Positions 56,400 through 64,000 of a DNA stretch of 64,000 nucleotides are shown here, piece after piece. The stretch lies in contig JARFIW010000884.1 of the NCBI GenBank assembly GCA_036346225.1, positions 3,954,501 to 4,018,500 of the forward strand. The letters are read 5' to 3'. Every line of letters begins with the position of its first letter. The stretch's first letter is position 1. Made by a program: the position numbers and the translations under genes. The notes below the pieces were generated by a model, which saw only the letters and a program-made list of their open reading frames with translations, searched no databases and was not told the DNA's origin. This DNA comes from Platerodrilus igneus. Lineage: Eukaryota > Arthropoda > Insecta > Coleoptera > Lycidae.

Positions 56400-57495
56400 A
56401 TCAAATGAATTGCTGAAAGATATCAGGAAAATATCTGATACTAAGGAAGTAGAGACATAATGGAAGAATATTAAATCCAGCTTAGATATGGCGACAAGAG
56501 ATATTCTGGGGTATACACAAAAAGAAAATAAGAAACTATGGAAAACAAAGCATATCCTGAATTTAATAGAAGAAAAACGAAAATTCAAAGATAAACCAGA
56601 CGAAACCGGAAAACAGAGATACAAAGCCATAAAATGGAAAATTATTTGCAAATGCAGGAAAGCTAGAGAATACTGGATTGATGAAAAGTGCAAAGAGGTA
56701 TAAACTAAGATGGAAATAGGAAAGACAGATGAAGCACATAAACTACTTAGAATCAATTATGGGGATATAAAACCGTATAGCAACAACATACGAGACGAGG
56801 GAGGAAACGTCATTATAAAAAATGTAGATGGCAAGAATATATAGGGACAGCATTAGAGCAGAAATCAGACATTAAAAATGATGACTTGAGATATCCCATA
56901 CTTAGAGGTGAGTTTGAATTAGCATTAAAGGGTATGAAAAATGGTAAGGCCCGGGTACAGATAAGGTTCAAGCAAAAACTCTAAAAGCCGCTGGAGAAGC
57001 AGTAACAGAAAGTCTCTTCCAACTTGTAAGACGTGGATAGATGTGAAAATTTTCGAACAATAAATAAGACAGCACACGTGTCAAAATTTATTAACTAGAA
57101 TTGTACAAAGACGAATGGAAAAACGAGTTGAAGAAATACTAGGAGAAGATTTAGGCGAAACAGGGGAGCAAATGAGGCTATTTTAGAGAGATAATGCAGA
57201 TAATGGAAAAAAAATAGAAAAAGAGGAAAGCGTGTATATAGGGTTTGTGGATCTGGAAAAAGCATTCGACAATGTAAAATGGAAGCAAGTGTTCAAAATA
57301 TTCAACAACATTGGAATGAGTTATAGGGATAGACGAATAGGAATAGTACATAGCTTATACAGAGAGCAAACATTAGGAAAGGGGGAGACAGGAATGTGCC
57401 CTATCCCCAATAATGTTTATATTGTACATTGAAGAGGCAATGAATACTATCAAATGCAGGAAGACATTTGGAATTACTAAGCAGGGACAAAAGAT
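56400..57495 (+). pseudogene. RTE-2 RT fingers and palm, degenerate
   Basis: 56488-56703 is a Lys-rich linker typical of the RTE region between endonuclease and RT. 57232-57432 carries IGFVDLEKAFDNVKW, the RT A-motif, with CPIPN/IMF...YIEEAMN following in changed frames to about 57490. Multiple stops are present. Confidence 0.8.
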
Positions 57496-59214
57496 TGTTA
57501 CAGGCGGAAAAGCTACTAAGTGTATCTTTTCCAGTCAAATTATAAAATGGGGCTGCCTGTAAAACAAAATTTAAAGGGGGGGGGGGGTCACCGGCACTAG
57601 CTAGCGGAAGGTCGTGGATCATATAGAGGGTTGAAATTTTGAAAAAAGGGTTAAATTAATTTATAATATACTACAAAAATGTGGCACTTACCTTTCATAA
57701 AATATTGTGGCTTAATGACAATTGCCAAGAGCGCCAGACAAGTCGAGAATGTCCAAATGTTCGTACAAAACCTTGAGAGACTTGTCATCCCAAGGAGGAC
57801 AATTGTTTCTTTTAATCAATTCCTCACTCTTTTACTACTTATATAAAAAAATAAGAAAAACTATTGACTTAATCAACGGCATACAAAACTATTTAATTCA
57901 CAGAGCAATAAACGTGAACCTCTTACATGCATTGATTTTAATTTAGAAATTGTGAAAGGTGACTATGGAATTTATGAAAATTTTGAGTACATAAGTAGTT
58001 ATCAAACACTTGTATATGAAAGAAACTTATATTATAAATCGTACACTAATTTAATCCTACGGTTTATGGCCAAAACGTCCTAACAAATAAACTAACTAAA
58101 AATTGGTCCTGCTACTTAACTATAAAGACTTACTTACTAATAATTGTCCATTGTTTGAGGGTTTGTTTTCCAACGTAGAGCAGTTATTAAATTTGGGAAG
58201 AGAATCTCGCTTGTTGCTTCTGTTTGTAGTGTTTAAGAAAATTGACTGGCACACGAACCCGGCAGAATTTTTGACAATATCACTTACTTGTGCGTCACAC
58301 GCCTACAAGTTTTTTAATATTTATCTTGCATCACTATAAATCCGCGAACATATGGGCATAACCCTCGCGAAACTGGAAGAGTATCACTTCTTTCCAATTT
58401 TTTACTAACGTGATACGAAGTGGAATATTCTATGTCATGCCAGAGAACGCTACCCGCAAACTACGTTTCTCTCTACTTTTTGACCACGGACGGCCCCATT
58501 GGAAGAACTCCCTGTCTTTGGCTAAAGTCTTCAAATATATAGACTAAATTCCTACCGTAATAATTATGAGCGGCATTTTCTGTTATCCAATGACTGAACA
58601 GAACCTCCCACAAAACAAGATTTCAGAAACCAAATCCAACCCCTTTTTAGATGAGAATCACGGAAGCAATTATTCTCCCACGGGTTTAAATTATCTTTTA
58701 CTTTCTACGAATTACTTAGTTATTGCAATGTGGAACCTATCTATGGCGACAGCAGTCTGCCCTTAACAAAGACCGGCTAACCTACTTGAGCCGAAATGGA
58801 TTTTAAATACAATGGATGTCTCCAGACTACTTAAAATTACTTGTAATATTTGAACAAATCACTTGGAAATAGTTTTCGCTATTTATAATGTTTTGTTTCC
58901 TATAATCCGCTGTCAATCAACAAAAGTGTTAAGCTTTTCAAACTAAAATTTGTTTTCTTTATTTACGCTAAAAAGGTGCTAAACTTTTAAGAGGTTTATT
59001 GTATTTGACTTACGGGGTCTAGAGCTTTAAATGATGACCTGCCGCTGGAATTTACTAGCCTGAAGCTATCGGTAAATGTGGTCTTTTATTATAAAGGATC
59101 CTAAATAAAATGAGGTGATTTATTGGTGTAAATTTTTGTTTATACTTTATTCAAGTTACTGAATTTTTAATTAATTAATTTGTTTAATCGTTAATATTAC
59201 AAAATAATGTTACA
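57496..59214. mobile_element. 1.72-kb solo-LTR-like insertion within RTE-2
   Basis: Begins TGTTACAGG, ends GTTACA, and is flanked by AGAT on both sides (57492-57495 and 59215-59218); removing it restores the RTE-2 frame. TG...CA ends and a 4-bp duplication fit a solo LTR of a Ty3/gypsy element. Both this and the gypsy-B LTR read TGTAACA at the minus-strand start, but the bodies do not look alike. Contains a G run near 57577-57588 and no gag or pol. Confidence 0.55.
57702..57845 (-). other. Possible small exon-like frame inside the solo-LTR-like insert
   Basis: On minus, a frame of about 40 codons ends in SLKVLYEHLDILDLSGALG and a stop. About 20 bases beyond, AAAGGTAAGT resembles a splice donor. 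The wording looks protein-like, but I do not recognise it and stops lie upstream. It could be chance. Confidence 0.2.
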
Positions 59215-59218
59215 AGAT

Positions 59219-59404
59219 TGATATGCTTAGATTTGCAGATGATATAGCGGTATTAGCATCTAGCAAGGAAGAGTTAGAAGATGCTCTTAATGAAATGGAA
59301 ACGGTTCTAACAGAGAGATACGGTATGAAAATTAACAAAAATAAAACTAAAGTATTAGTATGCAAAGGAGGGGAAATGAAATCAAAAACAAGAGTACAAA
59401 TAGG
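59219..59404 (+). pseudogene. RTE-2 RT catalytic FADD block
   Basis: MLRFADDIAVLASSKEELE followed by YGMKINKNKTKVLV, the RT C and D motifs of RTE-type enzymes, in one clean frame. It is stranded between the two insertions. Confidence 0.88.
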
Positions 59405-59735
59405 TAGAGGTCTTTCAAAACGTCATGGGCTGTTGCGCAGAACACCAATTTAAGTCATTTACGTTAAAGTGCATTTTAAAAACATTGACAACTCAGCTGT
59501 CGATTTTTAATTCATATGTCATTTATTTGCGTATTAAGATTTGTGGTTCATTACTATTGTTTTTGAATATTATTTATGACTTCCAGCCTTTATTCGACTT
59601 TAACCAGTTATTTCAAAACTACTGCAACTCAGTCTAGTTTTTTATTTGTAGGTATAATGAAGGTTTTAATTCAATTAAAAAAATAATAATTGGTTTTACA
59701 TACTATTTTGTTATTTTTGAGCGTTTAATTCTACA

Positions 59736-59924
59736 ATGAGTAACCGCAAGAAAACAGTTCACAGTCAAGGAAGAGAAATTATTTATAGTGTGTATAAGTT
59801 TATGAGAGAAGAAAAGAATGGAATGCCTGTCGTTCGTATGAATAATTTACAAGAACGAGTAGCAATAGCAACTAAACACAGTCGAGCGAATTATTTTAGA
59901 AGCGAAGAACAAACCGAAGACTGA
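59736..59924 (+). pseudogene. N-terminus of a Tc1/IS630-type transposase
   Basis: MSNRKKTVHSQGREIIYSVYKFM followed by NLQERVAIATKHSR matches the start of a transposase family widespread in arthropods (RK.V.SQ.RE.IY.VY.F...ER.A.AT..SR). The frame ends after 62 codons and no catalytic part follows. Confidence 0.6.
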
Positions 59925-60547
59925 CAAATTTGTATCACCAACGAAGAAAATTAATAAGTGAAGTCCTAAATCTATTGTGGGCCAATTTGAGGATAGTGGT
60001 AGTAATTTTATGATTTTTTAAATTAAATTTCTATGAAATCTGCATTCTTAAAAAATAATAAAAAAACAGTATTTTAGCAGCCAAGACTTTTAAAAAATTT
60101 AGCCTGTGTATTTTTATCCACACACGCACAGAAACATGACACACGAAAATAACAATAAACATACACCAAAAAAGTTACAGATTGCGCATACAAACAGTTT
60201 TATAATTTATACTATGTTGATAAATTACTGGTTATGCAACCCACACTGCATAGCGATTGAGTTAATTCAGAATACGCATCTGCAGGCCAATTCTTGACAT
60301 CCTTCGTTAAGATGCGTATTCGCTACGTAGCGAATGCTGTTTAGCGACGATTTTATTAGGAACGTATTCTTGACGGGTATTCGTTGAAGCATTCGCAACA
60401 CCTTAAAGTAAGCGAGTAAGAAATATTGCAACACCGCAGATGAGTAACATTTTTTATAATTTTGTACGTTTCGCATACAACATTTGACGTTAATAGCGAG
60501 TTGACATTAAGTTCACATTTTTATTCTTCTTGAATTTTGAAACAATA

Positions 60548-60667
60548 ATGCAGAGAAAAAACACCCGTAGCCAAAAAATTTTAGAAAGTCAAGGGAAAAT
60601 GATGGTAGACTATTTATCAAAGAAGCCGAAATTCATTAACGGGCCATATATGTCTCCAGTAAGTAAC
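60548..60667 (+). pseudogene. Possible Myb/SANT-like first exon of Harbinger accessory gene
   Basis: A 40-codon frame MQRKNTRSQKILESQGKMM... ending near CCAGTAAGTAAC, a splice-donor-like site. The segment MMVDYLSKKPKFINGPYM resembles the first helix of Myb/SANT-like proteins encoded by Harbingers. Weak but position-consistent. Confidence 0.35.
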
Positions 60668-60851
60668 TAACTAAGTAAGTAACTAACTCTTTTGGTAGCC
60701 GAAATGTCTTAAGGAATGCATCATCATTCATACTTAAGAATGGATTTATGGGATTTCGCGGAATTCTATAGGTATCTACATTTCTTTCTGCCAATTCTAG
60801 ATGTTCTATTAACATTACGTTTGCGTTAAACAAATTGTCCATATTTTTCAA
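60636..60851 (-). pseudogene. HARBI1-like nuclease N-terminus
   Basis: MKNMDNLFNANVMLIEHLE leads into NDDAFLKTFRLPKELVTYL, the F...FRL.K......L pattern of HARBI1-like starts. It stops after 71 codons; the catalytic part is deleted. Confidence 0.6.
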
Positions 60852-61130
60852 ACGTCAAACAATTACAATGATTACAATACACAACATTAATTTTATAAGT
60901 TACCATCTGTAACAGCATATAAAGCCCGCTCGCTGTGTAGCGAATAGAAAATAGCGAGTTCGCTTATCAACGACTGACCAAGAATAATATTTGGTTGCGT
61001 TCGTTAGTAAGCGTGTAACCTTAGCGTAAGCGAACGGTCAAGAATTGACACCCAGGAAATTCAATGTTTTTAGATACCTCTCACTTCCTTCATTACGCAT
61101 CTCACAGTCCATGAGAGTTTGAAAGACCTA

Positions 61131-61737
61131 TAACAAGAACTTACAAGAGGTTAAGGATTTATGCTACCTAGGAAGCCAAACAACGCAAGATGGGAAAAGC
61201 GCAAAAGATATAAAACAAAGATTAGCATAAGGTCGTGCTACATTTAACAAGAAAAAGCAACTACTGCGTTCGAAGTCAACACACATAGAAACTAGGAAAA
61301 CATTGCTTAAAACATATGTGTGGAGCACAGCACTGTGCGGCTGTGAAGCCTGGACAGTAGAAGAAGCGGACAAGAAAAAGGTAGAAGCCTTTGAAATGTG
61401 ATGCTACAGACGAATGATGAAGATATCATGGACAGATAAAGTTAAGAACAAAGAGGTATTAAAATGGTAGGGGGAGATAGAAATATGTGGAGAACGGTAA
61501 AAAATAGGAGAGATAGGTTGATAGGCCACATACTACGGCATGAGGGAATATTGCGGAATATATTGGAAGCAGAGATAGGAAAAAAGAGAAGTAGATGTAG
61601 ATCTAGGTTAGACTAATGCACACAGATATCGATAGATGTAGACTGTAGGAATTTCAGCGAAATGTGTAAGCTAGCTCAGCATAGAAATCAATGGAGGTAC
61701 GCATCCAACCAGTCCCAAGATGGATAAACTAATGGTG
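61131..61737 (+). pseudogene. RTE-2 C-terminal region
   Basis: Frames contain LQEVKDLCYLGSQTTQDGKS, then KTYVWSTALCGCEAWTVEE, YRRMMKISW and LAQHRNQWRYASNQSQDG with a stop near 61727. This is the conserved tail of RTE proteins after the RT. Several stops. Confidence 0.85.
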
Positions 61738-61921
61738 AAAAAAATAACTGTTCTTAAACATGATGATTGTTTTAAGAAACTAAAGATATTGGTTGTGCAA
61801 TATTCTCGAATACTGTTAACTGTGTCAAAGGATTTACTGGAAAACTATTAATTCGGTAAATGTCTAAGTGTTGGGGGATCTTGGCAGTCATAAGGCTGCT
61901 TAACCCCCTTCACATACCTTA

Positions 61922-63415
61922 CATGTGATTTTCCAATGCTCCATCCGAAGATATTACATTGCCCAGGAAGTGAATGCTTTTACCTGAAAAATTTTGAATT
62001 TTGCCGAACCATTGCTGTTCCAAGCAAGGTAGGGAGTTTAAACGTGCGTGACACACACACACGGGACCTCCATTTTACCTTTCATTCGAACGAGGGCGTT
62101 TTTTGTGAAAAATGCTCGCCTAACATTTTTCTAGCGGGTTGTGTCGGAATTCAAACCCGGGACCTTGGGCGTACCCTTTCACATACCATGCATTTTACAT
62201 TTCCAATGCTCCACCCGAAAGTACTACATTAGTCAGGAGGCGAGTTTTTTTTTGTTGACTGGAAATTTAGAATTTTGCCGAACCTTTGCCGTTTCAGGCA
62301 AGGTAAGGATCTTTAACGTGCGTGACAACACTCACACACGGGACCTCCACTTAACCTCTCATCTGAACGAGGGCGTAATTTTTGTGAAAAATGCCTGTCA
62401 TTCTTCAAGCAGTCAACTGTGTCGGGATTCGAAGCCAGGACTTTGGGATCCGTAGTCTTACGCTTACCACATTGATCCACGGCGACGCCCCCCTTCACAT
62501 ACCTTACATGTAATTTTCCAGTGCTGCACCCAAAGGTACTCCAAGAAGCGAGTTTTTTTACCTGAAAAATTTGTAATTTTGCCGAACCCTTGCTGTTCCA
62601 AGCAAAGTAGAGATCTTTAACGTGCGTGACAACACACACACACGGGACCTCCATTTTACCTCTCATCCGAACGAAGGTGTATTTTTGTGAAAAATGCTCG
62701 CCTAACATTTTTCAAGCGGACCGTGTCAGGATTCAAACTCGGGACCTTGGGCGTAGTACTCACACACATTCCAACTACGCCACGGAGCCACCTCCCTCTT
62801 CACATACCTTACATGTGATTTTCCAATGCTCCACCCGAAGGTACTACATTGGCCAGGAAGAGAGTTTTTTTTTACTTGGAAAATTTGAAATTTTGCCGAA
62901 TTCTTGCTGTTCCAAGCAAGGTAGGGATCTTTAATGTGCGTGGCAACACTCACACACGGGACCTCATTTTACCTCTCATCCGAACGAGGTTGTATTTTTG
63001 TAAAAAATGCTTGCCTAACATTCTTCAAGCGGACCGTGTCGGGATACGAACCCGGGACCTTGGGCGTAGTAGTCACACACATACATCTACGCCACGAAAC
63101 CGCCCTCTTCACATACCTTACATGTGATTTTCCAATGCTCCACCCGAAGGTACTACATTGGTCAGGAAGCAAGTTTTTTTTTACCTGGAAAATTTTGAAT
63201 TTTGCCAAATCCTCGCTGTTCCAAGCAAGGTAAGCATCTTTAACGTGCGTGACAACATTCACACACGGGACCTCCATTTTACCTCTCATCCGAACGAGGG
63301 TGTATTTTTGTGAAAAGTGCTCGCTTAACATTTTTCAAGCGGACCGTGTCGGGATTCGAACCCGGGACCTTGAGCGTAGTAGTCACACACATACCACTAC
63401 GCTACGGAGCCGCCT
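61922..63415 (-). repeat. Head-to-tail array of five SINE-1 copies
   Basis: Copies at about 61922-62175 (head truncated), 62190-62490, 62505-62797, 62810-63103 and 63115-63413, all minus, spaced about 270-315 bp. Each begins (on plus) near TTACATGTGATTTTCCAATG and ends with B box and A box complements (GGATTCGAACC; CTACGCCACGGAGCC). Joining sequence CTTCACATACC recurs between copies. Confidence 0.9.
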
Positions 63416-63425
63416 CCCCTTTACA

Positions 63426-63770
63426 TACCACTGAATCTCGGTGAAATAGGGCTTATAATTAGAAAACAATAGAAGGGGATCCGAGCTGTATATAGGCTGT
63501 GTGGGAATTTCGTGGAACTGTGTAGGTTTGCTCAGAATATCAATAAGTGGAGATACATGTCCAACCAGTTTCAAGACGGAAAACCTAATGACGAAAATAT
63601 AAGCGCATATAAATCTGATGATTATTATAAACAACTACAAGGGTTGCTTGTGAAATATCTGCAACTAATGTTGACTCTGCGAAAAGGTATATTGGAATAA
63701 ATTTTAAATCAGCAAATGTTCAAGTGCTGGGGGAACTTGGCTGCTTACCCCCTTCACAAGCACTGAATGT
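63426..63770 (+). pseudogene. RTE 3' end fragment (RTE-3)
   Basis: About 63490-63600 encodes LCRFAQNINKWRYMSNQFQD, equivalent to the RTE-2 tail at 61640-61740, followed by a 3' region ending GGGGG...CCCCCTTCACA. It starts with a 60-bp leader (ACTGAATCTCGGTGAAATAG) that recurs at 63762. Confidence 0.75.
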
Positions 63771-64000
63771 CGGAGAAATATGGTATATAATTGTAAAACA
63801 ATAGAAGGGGACCGAACTGCATCTAACAAGAGAGAACAGCGCCTATGATCAAAGACAACAAACATAGAAACAAGAAGAAATATGTTGAAAACATATGTGT
63901 GGAGCACAGCACAGTATGCCTATGAAATACGGGCAGTAGGAAAAGCAGACAGAAAAACGGTAACAGTCTTTTGGAATGGTGTGCTTTAGATGTAAGGGGC
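63771..64000 (+). pseudogene. RTE C-terminal fragment (RTE-4), continues beyond the window
   Basis: Frames contain TYVWSTAQYAYEIRAVG, equivalent to the CEAWTVEE region of RTE-2. It is preceded by the same 60-bp leader as RTE-3 and runs off the window edge. Confidence 0.7.

Larger units (their letters stand above)
60287..61052. mobile_element. PIF/Harbinger deletion derivative
   Basis: Ends GGCCAATTCTTGAC and GTCAAGAATTGACACC are inverted. Subterminal GCGTATTCGC-type repeats and an 18-bp palindrome (ATTCGCTACGTAGCGAAT at 60318-60335) lie inside. It retains the starts of two opposed genes, as autonomous Harbingers have. The 3-bp target duplication was not resolved. Confidence 0.6.
59407..61128 (+). 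mobile_element. Tc1/mariner-superfamily derivative within RTE-2
   Basis: Ends GAGGTCTTTCAAA and TTTGAAAGACC are inverted and flanked by TA (59405-59406 and 61129-61130). Removing it rejoins RTE-2. Inside are a transposase start (59736-59924) and a nested Harbinger derivative (about 60287-61052). No catalytic domain remains. Confidence 0.7.
55560..61737 (+). mobile_element. RTE-2: RTE-clade LINE split by two younger insertions
   Basis: The pieces are 55560-57495, 59215-59406 and 61129-61737. At the first break the RT reads QGQKI and resumes at DMLRFADD. At the second it reads VQIG and resumes at NKNLQEVKDLCYLG. In both cases the element sequence is essentially continuous once the insert is removed. 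The 3' region after 61737 ends near 61920 with a GGGGG...CCCCC potential hairpin. Confidence 0.85.

Noticed and set aside
61922..63415. CRISPR-like or protein-coding tandem array
   Set aside because: Units are about 300 bp with Pol III A and B boxes; the apparent frames are shadows of the repeat.
62849..63434. Overlapping plus and minus frames with recurring RTRDLGRSSHTHT wording
   Set aside because: Translations of the SINE-1 B-box region in successive copies, not proteins.

Overview
The window is AT-rich eukaryotic DNA, almost certainly from an arthropod and probably an insect. The evidence is the repeat community: R1-, RTE- and Penelope-type retroelements, Ty3/gypsy elements with tRNA-Leu and tRNA-Lys primer sites, Tc1/mariner transposases of insect type, PIF/Harbinger pieces, tRNA-derived SINEs and an LTR promoter with TATA plus an arthropod TCAGT initiator. 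I found no convincing intact host gene. Nearly every coding stretch is a transposable element, and most are broken. || Layout: 0.8-2.56 kb, a 5'-truncated R1-like LINE (minus) with an open 551-codon RT/RNase H frame. 2.56-8.6 kb, a decayed Ty3/gypsy element (gypsy-A, minus) whose Pol runs on past the integrase into what looks like the start of a macro (ADP-ribose-binding) domain; its 5' end carries a tandem duplication of LTR end, primer site and gag start. 13.15-14.56 kb, a Tc1/mariner derivative with about 490-bp inverted repeats. 18.06-21.04 kb, a Harbinger nuclease relic followed by a 5'-truncated RTE LINE. 21.1-22.0 kb, diverged 290-bp repeats. 22.0-23.9 kb, a second mariner relic split by a small element with minisatellite-like ends. 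26.9-32.8 kb, a repeat-rich block with a SINE palindrome, a 460-bp tandem duplication and a long inverted repeat, plus a 169-codon zinc-finger frame (28.7-29.2 kb). 32.8-34.3 kb, a Penelope-like element. 39.2-41.1 kb, a mariner transposase and an errantivirus-like Gag fragment. || 44,341-54,669 is a complete, young Ty3/gypsy element (gypsy-B, minus): 1.89/1.90-kb LTRs, a 4-bp AGCG target duplication, tRNA-Lys-type primer site, polypurine tract and Gag-Pro-RT-RNase H-IN. Its LTRs differ by one substitution that I saw plus six homopolymer length changes, and the coding frameshifts I traced also sit beside short homopolymers, so some may be sequencing errors. || 55.2-64 kb is a nested stack: an RTE LINE (55.56-61.74 kb) interrupted by a 1.72-kb solo-LTR-like insertion and a 1.72-kb TA-flanked mariner derivative, which itself contains a Harbinger derivative; then a head-to-tail array of five tRNA-derived SINE copies and further RTE 3' ends. 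|| The strongest candidate for something unusual is the macro-domain extension of gypsy-A Pol. Next are the minisatellite-ended insertion, the SINE array and the long-TIR mariner derivative.
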